Below, piece by piece: positions 45,461-59,200 of a stretch of 64,000 bases of DNA. Where the stretch lies: assembly GCA_030267565.1 (NCBI GenBank), contig BRXU01000017.1:1644501-1708500 (forward strand), in the 5' to 3' direction. Position 1 is the stretch's first letter, and every line of letters starts with the position of its first letter. Both the position numbers and the translations under genes were made by a program. The stretch comes from Pleodorina starrii (Eukaryota > Chlorophyta > Chlorophyceae > Chlamydomonadales > Volvocaceae). The notes beneath the pieces were generated by a model, which did no database searches, was not told where the DNA came from, and saw only the letters and a program-made list of their open reading frames with translations.

Positions 45461-48400
45461 TCTCTCCGTCCGCTTATCTTCACAAACCTCGCCCGCCCCC
45501 TGGCCTCCCCGCCCAACGCTGCGGTGCCATCTCTACAACCCCCGCACCCCCACCCTTCCCATCGCCCTCCCTCACCCCGAGGGCCTCAATCAGCTCTGCC
45601 ACCGCCGCCTTGGTGTCCGCCTGCCTCAACTGCAGCCGCGCCGCCGGCCGACCCAGGTGCCGCAGCGCCCGCCCCGCCAGCTGCAAACACACTACCACCC
45701 GCAGCCGAGCACACTTGTCCAGCGGGCGAGGAGGCGGAGGCAGCGGAGGCGGGGTGCGGTCCCCGCCGTCAGCGCCGCCGCCAGCACCGTCGTCATCGTC
45801 CCTGAGGACCTGTGCCGCAGCCCGGCTCCGCCGCCGCGCCGCACCGCGTGCCGGCGGCGCCGACTGCTGCCGCTCGACGTCTCCGGCGCAGCTGCGTTGA
45901 CCCGTTGCGGGCATGGGAGGCGGTCGTTAAAAAGATGATACCGCAGCGCACGAGCGGAGGCGACGGGGCGGAGGAGGCGGGGCAGGGACGAGCGATTGGG
46001 TTGCTTGTCGGCCGGTGTATTGGTTTGGACTTGACGCGGAAAAGGAAAGGGAGGTCAGCGTCGAGTTTTAATGCGCGGGGCGGTGTGATTGGATGCGGTG
46101 CTGTGTGCGACAGACCCAACCTCTCCTCACTTCGCTTCACTTCCGGTGCTGCTGCTGTTGCATGTGGGGCTGGATGTGCACGTGTGCATGAGAGCAGCGC
46201 ACGGGTGCGTGGCTGCGTCAGAAGTGGGCACCACCAGCCGGCGTGGTGGGGCAGCGCTGATGCGGCTGTCACACCAACGCCATACGCCCTGGGTGGTGGT
46301 GGTGGCGGCAGGAGGCGGCTCCCCTGCTGGCGCCTCCGGTTCCCCTTGTCTGTGTGAGATTGGATCTCCCCTCCTCCCTTGGTTGCCGGGTGGCGTGTAG
46401 GCGGTGCGGGCCAACACCGCGCGCCCGCTGCCCTCCACCTGCTTAAGTACCCTGTCCGTACTCACTCGCTCAAGGCCGTCGCGCCGGGACTTGCCACGTG
46501 TCGCAGCTCCGAAACCAGGAGCGTCAGCACCGCCGCCGGCAGCTGCGCGCGCGGGTCATTTCCGCTCAGCAGCGAGCCCCAGCCCGCACCCCCACCGCCG
46601 CCGCCGGTGCTGCCACCGGCGGCAGGTCCCGCTGGCCGCGCCTCCTCAGGCTGACCACCCGCGGGCCCACCGCCGTTGCCGCCCTCCTCCCCGTCCTCGG
46701 ACGCCCCGGGTCCCAGGACGCACGTGAGCGCGGGCAGATCCAAGAGGGCGGCCACGGTCTGTACCGTGCCCTTTCGGCAGCCCTGTGGGTTGGCAGCGGG
46801 ATGGACGCGGATGCAGGGGGGAGCGGAACAGGGGCATGGTGGCGGCGGCGGCGTTGTAGTTCGCAGAGGCTCTGTGTCCTGTCCCCCCTCCCTCTCTTCA
46901 CCTCCTGCAATTAGAGATACGCTAAAGCCCTCCCTCCCTCCCTCCCGCCGTCTCTTTGTCGCTGGCCCTCTTCCCCCCAGACCCTTCACTTCCGCCTCTC
47001 ATGTCCTCTGCAACGCAATCCGTCTCCCTCCCCCGCCCCATCCCTCACCCAGCCCCCCACCTCCCGCCCCCCACCCGCCCCCCACCTCACCGTGTGCGCC
47101 ACCTCCCGCCCGCCCGCCACCAGACTCGCCACCAGCTTGGCCGCCCACTTGGACTCCACCTCGCAGCTCACGGGCGGAGGCGGAGGCCGGCCCTCCGCAG
47201 CAGCAGCAGCCTCCCTCGCCAGCCGCACCTTGGGCCGCAGCAGCCGCACCGCCGCCACCGGGTCGTGCGCCAACCGCGTCAGCGCCATCAGCATGTGGGC
47301 CTGGTACACGTGGCGCGCCGGCGGCGCATCGGACACCGGGCCGTGGGTGCTGCAGGCGGCGTCGCGAAGCGCCGAATGGAGGCCCAGGTCGGACACCACT
47401 CGCAGACGGAACGACGCGGCGTCGACCGACAGGGCCGAGGGCGCGAGCGGCGGCGGCGGCGCCGCCGCTGGCGGTGAGCGGGGCGTCGACCCGTGGGTCG
47501 GTGCCGCCGCCTCCGCGGCGTCGCCCGGGGCGTGGCCGGCGTCCGCCGGATGCTGCTCGGGCTGTGATTGTTGCCGTCGGGCGACAGGAGAGGTGCTGGG
47601 CGGCGGGCCCGAGATGCCGACGCCGACCAGCGCCCCTGCGGTGGTGGGGAGACAGCAATCGGACAGCAATCGGAATGGGGCCCGGCTCTCCTCGACAGGG
47701 CGGGCGTTGCGCGGTCAGGCTTTCTCAGGCGGAGGGAAGCAGACACGAAGGGACCCGAAAGGGCGTGCGCAAATCGCGACGGATGTCCCCAGGACCAGGG
47801 GGCCCCACACCGCGCTTGCCGCCTCCGCCCGAACCCCCGGAGCCCGATCGCCGATATGTTCCCATCGCCCCCACCACCCACCACCCACCCACCCACCTAG
47901 GGCCCGCGCCGCGCTGCGCGCCGCCTTGTCCGTCTCGCTGTCCGGGTCCGCGTCGCAGCAGCCCCTCCGCAGCGCCTCCATCAGCCCGGGCATCGCCCAC
48001 AGGGCCTGCAGCGTGACGGGCTGGGGACTGCAGCGGCAAGGCTGACCCGTGGGTCGGAGTGGACCCACCAGAGCCCCACCAGAGGCGTCGCCGTCGTCGG
48101 AGCTGCCCTCGCGCCCTGGAAGGGGTAACATGAAGGGGCAAAAATTTCCGCGGCGGTGAAACGGAGGCGACGTTGGCGAACGGCCCCAGCAGTACACAAC
48201 GGGGGGACGGGGTGACGGGGGCAAAAACGACAGGGCGGGGAAATGCCGCGCAAACCCATTGAATATATCACACCCTTCTCGGCTCTTGCCGCCTGTGTTT
48301 GCCCCCATCCATCACTTGTTCTTCCATCACTTTGGGGGCACTCGAATCGGGAAATCCAAACAGCGGACAGCGTCGCCCGTCGTCGCTCTCACCTGCCATG

Positions 48401-49162
48401 GCCGCCGCCGCCTTCTCCTTGTCGCCGCCACCGCCGCCGCGTCTGGGGGCGTTCGCGTTCGCCCCCTTGGCCAGTGCGACTGCCACGTTGGCCAGGGCCT
48501 TGAATGCCCCCGAGCGCAGGTGGCTGGGGGTGCGGTGCTGACACACCGCCAGCAGCACTGAGGAGGACCGGACGGACGGACGGATGGGCGGACCCATGGG
48601 ACGGGTGGGTGAACGGATGGACGGATGAGTGGAGGCAGACGCAATGGTCCCAGGGGCGGCACACGTCCGGCAGACGTATGCGCGGTGGTGGGTGAAAACC
48701 CGACCGGACACCACCGGCCACAAATGCACTGCTTCCTAGTCAAGTCCCCGGCAATCCTCCCGTCTCGGGCTCTCCCACCAACACCAGCACCTACTCAGCC
48801 AACTACCGGAACACCTCCCCCACCCACCACCACCTCAACCCCGCCCCCTCGCCCACATCCCAGGGACCCCACTCCGGCACCCACCCCCACCCCAGCCCCT
48901 GGCCAAGCTCCCAAGTTCCCCCGCCCCGCCCCCTCAGGACCCACCTCGCAACAGATCCACAGGCAGCCAGGGCAGCCGCGGCTCCAGAGACCCTGCCTCA
49001 AACACCGACAGCGCCGCCGATACGTCCGACCAGGAGGGGCCGTGGCGCCGGCTGCGGCCCGCAACCCCACCGCCGCCACCGATCCAGCAACCCAGGGCAG
49101 CCCAGAAGGGGTGGCCGGTACCCAGCTGGGTCAGCTCGGAGAAGGGAGGCGGCACGGGGGGC
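45138..49162 (-). CDS. Ala/Leu-rich helical-repeat-like protein, possibly the C-terminal part of FAS1
   Basis: Seven exons, 48945-49162, 48393-48557, 47897-48115, 47091-47635, 46466-46782, 45576-45891 and 45138-45230, join in perfect phase to about 624 residues. Segments such as LRSGAFKALANVAVALAKGA, TLQALWAMPGLMEALRRGC, YQAHMLMALTRLAHDPVAAVRLL and ELIEALGDAAEVLAARYDAELQALV look like ARM/HEAT-type helices separated by Ala/Gly/Pro-rich spacers. No family is recognised. No ATG with a convincing context precedes exon 1. Its acceptor at 49162 supplies one base, which fits the two bases left by an optional donor at 50281 in the upstream FAS1 gene (CCCAT before GTGAGC). The two could therefore be one gene of about 2,122 residues. 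A TGTAA between them argues for two. Confidence 0.65.
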
Positions 49163-50276
49163 CTGCGTGAGGGGACAGAGGGAGGGCGGCGGGAAGGAAG
49201 GCAGCGCGAAGTGGGTCGGGGGGCAGAGGGCGGAGGGCAGGGGATGGGCGCCGGCGGGCGGCTCTGCGTTAGTGACGAGACAGTGGGTGCTTTGGCTCCG
49301 CTTGCGTGTGGGTGTCGGTGTGTGTGTGTCATCGGGCCGGAGCACCCACGAGATGCGATGCGCCACTGAGCCACCAGTAGGATGTCCGTCTGTCTGTTTG
49401 TACCAGGGCGCATGTGTGCGTGCAGCCGTGCATGCATGCATGCATGTGTGCATCGGAGGGCCAACTCCGGGTGGTGGTGGTGGTGGTGTGGCTGCCAGCA
49501 TCCACGGGACTAAGCAGGTCGTGCCAGGTCGCGGTGTGGGGAGAGCGGGGGCGGGAGGGGCACAAAGGCGGGCCGGCGCGGGGGCGTGTACCGTACTGTT
49601 ACAACAACCCGGCACGGCAACGGCAGCAGCAACAGCAGCAGCACGGCAGCGGGGTCCCGCACCGGCCCGGGCCGGCGCCTGCATGCTTCAGTTCAATCCA
49701 CAGTCCAGGCCGCCTCGGCCCTTCCGTCCCTAACAACGAATCGCCCTGCAGCGTCATAATCGCATCATCGCCCCACAGCGGGCCCTACACGGATACGATA
49801 TGACGACAAGGCTCCAAGGCCATACAGATACGGGCCGGCCCCCATGTCGTGTCACAACGCCTGAATGACGCGGGCGGGGCTGCCCCCAGTCGCCAGCTCC
49901 CGGGGGGTACAACGTAGGTGGCGATTGGAGTAACGACTCCGTCGTGCCCCCACCGGCAAGAACCAGAGGCAGCGGGACGTGCACACGCGCATGCGCATGC
50001 GCAAGAGACCGACTGCCGCCTGCCGACAGACCCGTGATACCCGTCAGCTGCCCCCCGCCCTCTGTCGCGCGTCTGCACTGCTGCCACGCGGCAACCCACA
50101 TATCCCCTCGTCTCCGCTGCGGTATCATTTTCTATCCCCTTGTGCCGACCCAACGGCCGACGAGCCCGCCTCCCCGCTCGGCGCCCTTCCTCTCCCTTCC
50201 ATCTCAACACGAGGACCCTTCCATCCTCCCCCGTCACTTGGCCCCCGATCGGCCCCCGTCAGTCCGTAGCCACTGC
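49163..50276. other. Intron or intergenic region between the FAS1 core and the downstream exons
   Basis: On the minus strand this is either a 1.1-kb intron or the FAS1 3' UTR plus the promoter of the next gene. It holds CATG and TG repeats at 49317-49455 and a minus-strand TGTAA at 49599-49603. No exon is supported inside it. Confidence 0.45.
49599..49603 (-). terminator. Possible poly(A) signal TGTAA for FAS1
   Basis: The minus strand reads TTGTAACAG about 675 bases after the FAS1 stop at 50277. If used, FAS1 ends here and the exons below belong to another gene. Confidence 0.4.
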
Positions 50277-53200
50277 TCACATGGGTCGAGGGAGTGACTG
50301 CAAGGGTTCCGCCTCCGCCTCCGCGCCCACCGCCTCCGCGCCGGCGGCCGCCGCTCGCCTTGCCTCGCCCTCTCCCTCGCCTGGGGCCGTCGCCTGCTCC
50401 GGCGCCGCCGCCACTTGCGGCAAGCACGCGTCGCCGCCCAGCAGTGCCCCCTTGGTCTGGCTACCCGTCGCGGAGGCTGCCAGGACCTGCTGCTGCTGCT
50501 GCTGCTGTGGCGGCGGCTGCGGCTCGTCGCAATCCATCGCCTCCACGCCAGCGCCTTGATCGTCGGCTTGTGGCCGCAGGGCCACGTGCTCCGCCGCCGC
50601 GACGGCCGATACCGGCGTCGGGGCAGAAGCGGCGGCGGCGGCCCCGGAAGGCGGCGGCGTAGCCGCCGCCAGGGGCGCCTCCGGCGCCAGCCTGGCGAGG
50701 GCCTGCATGAGGTGCTGCGGTAAGACCACCTGATGACCCGTGGGTCGGTGCGCCGCCGGACCTGGCGCCATAGCTGCCGCGCCGCCCAGCGGGGTGCTTG
50801 CCGGGGCTTGCAGCAGCGGTCTCCCGCCTGGGCAGGTGCACCGGACGGGGCGGGAGGAGGGACCCGAGGCGCGGTGCGGGGGGGTGGGGGCGTTTCAAAA
50901 AGATGTCGTTTTCAAGAGTATGGGTCTCAGGATACCGACATCAAGACCCGCTGGCAGAGGCTGGTGGCTGAAAAGTGCGACGCGACCACGACGACGACCA
51001 CGACGCCGAGGCCCGTCTCGAGAGGTGGGCGCTGTCGCCCCCCGAGCACCCCAGCGCCACGTCCCGCCACGTCACGGGCCTTCACGCCACGTCATGCCAA
51101 GAGTCGTGTCACATGACGTCACTCAGACCCTCACATCACGTCTTGCCTCCCCCCCGCCACCTAAACGTTGAACGTTCACGCCACGTCACATCGGGTCATG
51201 TCGCTGCATGTCAGGTCAGGTCAGGCCATGTCATGTCTAGTCACGTCACACACATGCAGGTGACGTTACGTGAAAACGCAGCGGTGTCACACACACACGC
51301 ACACACACACACCTACCCGGGGCAGTGGAGGGTGTCGGCAGCGGGGAGGGCAGTGGGCCCAGGTGCGGCGCGGGGGTGGGTGCGGGCAGGCCTGGAGGAA
51401 GGGGGTGTTGGAGAGGGGAGGGAGCGGGAGACGCAGTGGGGGCGGGATCAGGGCAGCAGCAGCAGCAGCGGGTAATGGGAGGGCAATGGCGCCAGCGGGG
51501 GAGGGGCCTGTCGGACACGGGGCCCGCGGCTCCAGATGAGCCCCAGTCCGGAAAAGCTACCAGAGAGGCAGAAACCAGTCCAGATATGGCAACCAGCTGC
51601 TGCTAGGCTCCTTCCCACATGCTTCACCCACACACCTTCTCCAGTCCGCCGACCAAGCCGACATGCGCTGCTGCGCGAGGATGGGGCTGCCCCTCGCCGA
51701 TCTCCCTCCAACGCTATCGACCATCTTAGGCCGCCACCCGCTATTCAACACACAGCACCTAAACACCCACCGCCACATGCCCCACGCTCAGTGCCCATCC
51801 CCTCAGCCCCTCACCCGGGGGAAGAAGCGGTCCCGGTGTCGGCGTCGACGTCGCCGCCGCGCCAGCGGCGGCCATCAGCCCTCGGCCGGCGGCCGCCGCC
51901 GCCACCATGGCCGCCAGTGGCGTGCCCGTCTGCGCGCCCCCCGCCGCCGCCGCCGCCGCCGCCGCTGCCGCCGCTGCCATCGCGTGCTCCACCGCCGCCG
52001 CGGGCGATCCTCCGTGCAGCTGCCACCTCTTGGTGGATGCGGACCAGGCCCCCAGTCGCTTGATGGCCTCCCGCAGCTTGGTCTTGGCGGGGGGCTTGGT
52101 GGTGGGGGGCAGTGTGGCCAGGAAGCCGTCCACGATCTGATAGCAGCGGGGGAGGGAGGGAGGACGAGGGAGGAAGGAAGGGAGGAGGGAGGAGTGGGAC
52201 TGGGTGCAGCAACCAATTGTTCCTCAACCAATCAATCCCCAGTGGAAGGGGAAGGAAACGCGGGCGGGGGGAGAAAGAGGGCGATAGGGAGAGAGAGAGG
52301 AACGAGTGGCGGGCGGCTCCCGCTTGTCGGTCGCCTGAGTGACTGAGGACTGGACGTGTCTGGACCGGACCGGACTGGTGAAGGGGTTGTTGCCTAAACA
52401 AGACAAACTGCAGAACGAGCTCCTCAGACAGGAACGAGCTCACCTTCTCCATCTTCTGGTCTCCACTCCGCGACATGAACTCCGCGAGGGCCATCAGAGT
52501 GGTCGCATTCAGACCGGGGTTGGGGGGCCGACCGCGTGCGCCGCTGCCGGGGGCGCGAGCGGAGCCGGGGGCGGCGGCCGCTGCTGCAGGCGCCAGCGCT
52601 CCCAGTGGCGGCGCTCCCGCCCCCGCCAGGGCCTCACAGCCGCCTGGGGTCCCTCCTCCCGCCACCAGCATCGCAGCGGCAGCGCCTGCGGAAGGGGGGG
52701 AGGAGCGCAGGAACGAGCGGGTTCGCGCATGGATTGGGGATACCGGTACCGATACCCATACCGGGGGACTGGGGGACTGGTTGCCTGCAGCAGAGCAAGG
52801 AGGCGGAGGAAAATCGGACCGCAGCCGACACAACATAGCCCCCCCTCCTCTCCTTCTCTTCCCATGTTGTACCCACCGTCATCGCCAAAGAGGCCTCCGC
52901 AGCCCGCCGCCGCCGCTGTGCCATGCGCCGCCACCGCAGCCGCAGCCGCCGCCGCGTAGGCGCTGTACACGTCCAGCTCCAGGGGGGGCGCCAGCGCCGC
53001 CACCGGCACTCCACCCGGATCGCCACCACGAAAGTGAACCACGGGTCGCAGCGCCCCCAGCAACCCCGGATCCAGACCCGTGTTCAAACCCGGCCGCGGC
53101 TCCGCACGAAGACGGCAGTACAGCCCCGCGGCCGCCGCCGAAGCCGCCTCCGCCGGCTCCATGTCCATGTCGGCGGCGGAGCCGCCGTCAGCGGCGGCGG

Positions 53201-56200
53201 CGGCTGTCGCCGCCGCTGCCGCGGCGGCGGCTGGCATCGGCCTGACCAGCATTATGGTTCTGTTGTTGGTTCTCACCCGGTCAATGGCGGCTTCGAGCTG
53301 TTGGAGGCGGGGGTCCATGAAGCGGGCAGTGGTGGGGGCGGCGGCGGGGGCGGCTCCGCTGCGGGGGGCGCCCTTGGTGGCGAGTGCGCCGTCCATGTGC
53401 ATGGGCTCTGGCGGGGGAGGGAGGGAGGGCGGGCGGGACAGCGAGGCAGCGGGCATATGTCTCGGGGGGAAGGTTTGCCCCTCCACTGCCCCTCCTCCGC
53501 CCCGCCCCACCCGTCCTGGCGCGGTACAGTCTCCGTCAGACAGCCGCCGCACTGAGTGGGGCACACTGAGCATCGTTCCGAGCGACACACCGAACCGAGG
53601 GAACAAGGCACACAAGGCACACAAGAGCCCCGCCCCGCGAAATTAGACCAAAGCAAACCAGCCCCCGCCCCCTCTTACCGTCCCCCCCGCCCCCCGCCAC
53701 TCCCCACCTCCGTCCCTCACTCTCACTCTCACCGTCCGGGTCGCCGCTGAGTTGTGCGCCCTCATCGTCCGACAGGTGGTCGTCACCCACAATGAACCCG
53801 TCGTCCTCGTCAACATCGCCACCCTCGCCTGCACAGCGGAACAACGGACGGACGGACGGAATGACAGTCGGACGCGGGGTGTGGGATCGGCCCAGAAGCA
53901 GGGCCGCCGCGCAGTGGCCGTGGCAATGGCGGCGGCAGTGGCGGTGGCTGCTGCCGGTGCGCCAGTGGTCGCCAATCTGGTTCGGGGTGGTCGACCTCTG
54001 TGTTCCCGGTGGTCAGTGAGTGCGAAAAGCTTCCGCCCGTCTATCCCTTTGCTCCAATCCCGCTCCAGTCTGCACCCCCCCTCGCGCACACATACACATG
54101 CACACCTCGTCCCCCTCACTCACCCGGCCCCCCGCCCGCCTGGCTGTCCGCCTCGTCTCCGCTGTCAGACAGGCTCTCGCCCTGGGGTTGGGTCCAACGA
54201 GGAGGAGGAGGAGGAGGAGGGGGAGGTGGTGTGGACCGCGAGGTGAGGTGAGGTGAGGCGGGGTGTGTGTGTGTGTCCCGGGGGGTGATGAGGTGATGAG
54301 ACGGTGATGAGGTGGGGCCAGGGCCAGGCCAGGCAGTGTGGAGGCTTGCTGGACGGGGCAGCAAAGACACCAGTCGGAGGAGGAGAAGGAGGCGACGCAG
54401 GTTGGGGGGGGGGATGGGGCTGCACGGGGCGTGACGTCATGTGCTGTGGACCAACGAGGGGGGTGTCCATTGGTCTCCCGGGACCTCCCACCCTCAACCG
54501 TCCAACGTCCCACACCTCCCTCCCCCCCTCCCACCTCGGGTTCCTCCTCCCACTCCTCGTCACTGGCCACCTCGTAGTCCAGAGAGACGTCCCGACCGAA
54601 GGGCCGCCGACCCGTCACGGAGGAGCTGAGGGGGGTCAAATGGGGGGAGGGGAGGGAAGAGGGGGGACAGGAGGGCGGGGAGGCGGCCGGAGAGGCAGGG
54701 TTTCAATGGACACATCGGAGTGGAGGAGCTGGGAGTCTTGCAACTAGGGGTTCTGGGCCACCGGTGGGGGGCCTAGACCTGGTGTCCATACCCCCCCGGG
54801 GCGGATGCAGTGACACAACAGCCACCACTCCCCGCCCCGCCCCCCCCCCCCGCACCTGGATCTGGAGAACGAGCCGTAATAGGGCGGTCGGGCGCTCTCT
54901 TTGCGCGGAAAGGCAATCAGCTTGCGGCGCCAAGTCCTCAGACCCTTGGGCGCCAGACCCAGTGCCGCCACATCGCCATAGTACTGGGCTGCCAGGGTGC
55001 GCAGATCAGTGGGGGCGGAGGGGCGGCGGGCCCAACTGGGGGGCACACCTGCGGGGGGAGGGAGGGAGGGGGGAGCGGGCGGCAGGGTGAACAGGGGAGG
55101 AGAGAGGGAGGGGAGAGGGAAGCGGTATGGCGCAGTCATAAAACGAGGTAAGTGCTTGCGTGGGGATTGCTTGTGGTGTGGGGGTGGGGCGGAGGGCGTG
55201 TACCGGCACGGCACGGTTAAGGCGGGGCAGAGGGGACAGAATTGAGGCAGGACAGCTCGGAGGAGCGTTTCCCCGACATGCACTCTGCGTCCCAACCCCC
55301 GCTCCCCTCACAGCCGCCCCCTCATCCCCATCCGCCTCTACCGCTCCCACTTCCCACTTCCCTCCGCCCCCCGCATCCGCACCGATCATCCTCCTCCGGG
55401 CGCCCCGCTGCTGCCTCCACCTCGCATGGTTGGCCCTCAGCTCCTCCGCCAACTCCTCGGCGGGCAGTGGCAGGCGGCTGGCGGCCCCGTCCAGGGCCTC
55501 AACCACAGCCTTGTCGGGGAGCCTGGGGGGGTGAGGGGGTAAGGGTGGGGGTGAGAGGGATCAGAGGGGAGTTTGAAGAGGGGAGGGATCAGAGGGGAGG
55601 GGAGACCGGGAGATGATTGGGCAGAGCGAAAGGTCGGTATAGCGCACAAATAAGGTCCAAGGCCGGCAGTCGGTGGGGTACGGGTGTGCGGCACGCAAGC
55701 TGGGGATACCCCGCCCCCAGCCGCCCGACTGACCCGCTGCACACTCGCGTGTCAGCTGCGGAGACGGCGCTGCAGGCAAAAATCGTGACCCGCCGGGCCT
55801 CCACACGTGCACATACACACATGCACATACAAGCACTGCAGAGCCACACATGCAGATGACACGGGCACAGGTACACACACACGTGCACCCTCCCACCTGC
55901 ATGTCAGTTTGGAAAAGTCAAAGAGGGTGGTGGGGGCGGACCTCTCCCGGGCGGGGGTGGCGCCGGCTGGCTGGGAGCAGCCGCGGCCACCGCTGGGCGC
56001 TGCCACCACCGCCAGTGACTCCCGCAGCTGCTGAGGCTGAGGCTGGGGCTGGGAGGAGGTCAGGCTGACGGGGGCGGGGCCCGAGGCGGCGCCGCCGTCG
56101 CAGCCGCCATCGGCAGCGCTGCTGGCGCCTGCGGCGGCGGCAGCGGCAACGCCGCCGTCCGTGCCCCCAGATTGACCCGCGGGTCCGCCGGCTGAGGGCT

Positions 56201-59200
56201 TGGACTGCACGGGCCGCTTGAAGAAGGACTGCGGCGCGGGTCGGGTCGGGTCGGGTCGGGTCGGTTGGTAAATCAGTACTTGGTCGTCAAGTTCCTCGGC
56301 CGCGGTGCTTGCGGCAAGGTGTTTCTGTGCCTCAACACGTATGACCTCCGGTTATGCGCCGTGAAAATGCAGACAGAAAGATGCATTTCTCTTAGCTAGA
56401 CCATTCTTTGCCGTCCACGGGCTCCATCCGGCCTATCCTGCCGTGGATCCCCGCCCCGCCCCCGCCCCCCCTGCCCACCTGCATGATGCTCCTGCTCTTC
56501 TGCAGCTCCTCCTTCGAGTGGTAGCCCTTCTTGTTGGCGGCAGCAGTCTCCCGGGCCCTACGCTTGGCCTCGTCTTCCTGAGCCTTCTTGGCCTGGAGAG
56601 GAAAGGGTGGGGGTGGGGATTTAAAGTGCGACGCGTCATGGATGGGTGGTGGGGGCGCGGGACGGAGGTTGGGGGGTTGGGGGGCCGGGCAGCGGGATCC
56701 TGTATACTTATTTCGGAGCGGGAAGGCGGGGATCCAAACACAAACAGCCCCGACCCAAGGCTGTGCAGAGTTTTTCACGCGCTGCAGGCTCCGTTTCCCA
56801 GGGCTAGTCAACAAGCGCAGGGCTGACTGGGGCTGGGGCATCCAAAGGGGCACCGCCTCTCCTCTCTGGGGGGTGCCCAGCAAGCAATCGGCGGGGGGCT
56901 TCGCGGGATGACGGCTGGCAAGGGCACGACCTCTGTTGTATGCTGTACCGCGGGGACGCCCGCTCGCGTCGTCACACACACACACATGCCGTGTGCGCCC
57001 CTTCTCCCCCTGTTTCTCCCCCCCCGGTGTGTACCTCCTTGGCCCGCGCCTCCTCCTCGCGCTTCTGGACCTTCTCCTCCCGTTCCCGCTCCTTCTCCTG
57101 CTGCTTCTCCTGCTTCTCCCGTTCCTTCTCCTGTCGCTCCTTCTCCTTTTCCTGCTGCTGCGGCGGCGGCGGGAGGATGGGTGAGCGGTTGGGCAGAAAG
57201 GAGGGGTAGGATGAACCAGACGACGCAGGGCCGGAGGGGTGCCCAGTGGGGCCTAATAAGGCTAAACGGATAGACGGTTTCTGAAAAACTGCCAGGATGG
57301 CAGCCACACTCGACATCCGCCTCGCGGCTCCATGGTAACGAAACCCCTAGCGGCCGACTCCGGAGAGACCAGAAAGCGCCCCGATCGCACTCACCCAATC
57401 CCAGTGACCCCGCCGGCACTGCTGGCCGGGTTCCAAGAGCCTTCCCAGCCTCCCTCACTCCTCCTCTCCCCACCGTCACACCTAACCCCCGTCCCAGCCC
57501 CCGCCTCGTCCTCACCTTCCGGGCCCGCTCTTTCTTTGCGGAGGCGGAGGCGCCCCCGGTCCCCGCAGTCAGGATCTCGGCGGCGGTCCTGAAGCCGGAA
57601 GAACGGAGGGTGGCAGAGAGCGCGGCACTAAAACCCTAAAATCACCACAAACCAGGTTCAGGGCTCCGACCAGCGGCTGCTGTATTGCACACACAAGCCA
57701 AACCCAAACAGGCATGCACCCGGCGCCAAACATTTCCAGTCCGCCCCTTGCCCCAGCCCCCTTCCTCACCGACCCGCAATCCCAGGTTCCTTTCATTTAG
57801 CCCCCAGTCCAACCCGTATCACCCCGCCCCACAAGCATGTCTTCGCCTATGTCCCAACCCCACAAGCGAGTCTTCAGTCCCCTCTTCCCCTCTCCCCACC
57901 CCCTCCACCGCACCTGTACGCCCCCTCCACCGCCTCCAGGTCGCTCAGGCGGCCCAACCGGTTCCACGACTTGGCAGCCCGGGACTCCGAACTGCGCCGG
58001 GCGGCCGCACTGGGGCCCTTGGCGGCAGCGACCCCGCCCTCGCCACCCGGTGCTGCTGCCACCGGCTGTGTGAGGGCCAGGTGGGCAGACAGAGCCTCCA
58101 GAGCACAACCCACCGCCACCAACCGCTCGCGCAGCTGCACGCCAGAGGGGAGGGGGGAGGGGGCAATGAAGGAAATATTGAAGCGGAGAATGAGGGACGG
58201 CGCGGCGCGGCGCGGGCGGTAAGGGTAGTTTCAGGAAGACGACAAGGGGCGAAAGGCACTGCGGCAGAATTGGGTTTTTTTCTACCCCCTTAACAACAGG
58301 ACGTGTAGGTGTGGGGAAGGAAGTGGTGGTGGTGGTGTGGCGGGGTGCAAACGATACTGACAGCCGGTAGGCGCCGCACCCACCACACGATCACTTGATG
58401 ACCGAGTCATGGGTCACCCCCCCACCACCACCCCAGCAGCCCCCCCCAGCCCCCACCCAAGCGACCCACGGGGGTCCACGGGCTCCGCACCTCCTTGCGT
58501 CGCTTCCTCATGGCCTCCGCCAGCTTCCTGGCCGCCGTGTCCTTCACGTCCCCGCCCTGCAGGTGCTTGCGCGGCTCCCGCACCTCCCACACACACATGC
58601 GGCCCGGGGTGGAGTCCTCAGAGGCGGCGGCGCCCTCCAGGGGGGCTGCGGAGCCGAGGGAAGGTGAGCGGGTGGGTGGGTGGGTACGTGGGTGGAAAGA
58701 GAGCAGCAACCGCCATCGCCCACGTCGGGCGATTCGCACGCACGCACCGCGCATGGGGAGGCCGACGCTGCCCGGGGATGATGCAGGGCGGCTCGTTCTC
58801 CACCCTGCCCTTCGCACCCGGCCGTCTGAAGGCTCTCACACGTGATACGCCCTCCCCTGATCGGCCCTGCAACCTGAATCTTAAACATAGCCCGAACGGT
58901 GCATCGAAAATGCACTTCCCTAGTAATATCAGCGCTCGGCTTCAAGTCGAGTCCCTTAAGTCGAGTCAGGTTGAAAGCCTATCCACGCCGCCGCACCCGC
59001 TCCCCCCCTTTATGTGTCGCTCCTCACCCTCCTTGGCCGAGTAGCACTTTCTCTGCGCCAGGTCCACAATGCTGGTGCGCAGTGCGGTGGGGTCGGCCCC
59101 AGCTGGGGGCGGTGGGGGCAGCAGCGGCTCCAGCTGACTCAGCAGCGCTGACAGGGGGCCGGTGCGGCCCTCCAGCCAGGCGCACAGCTGCGGGGGAAGA

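Noticed and set aside
46676..48016. 446-codon plus-strand frame
   Set aside because: Pro/Arg/Ser-rich antisense of the helical-repeat exons, which have consistent splice phases on the minus strand.
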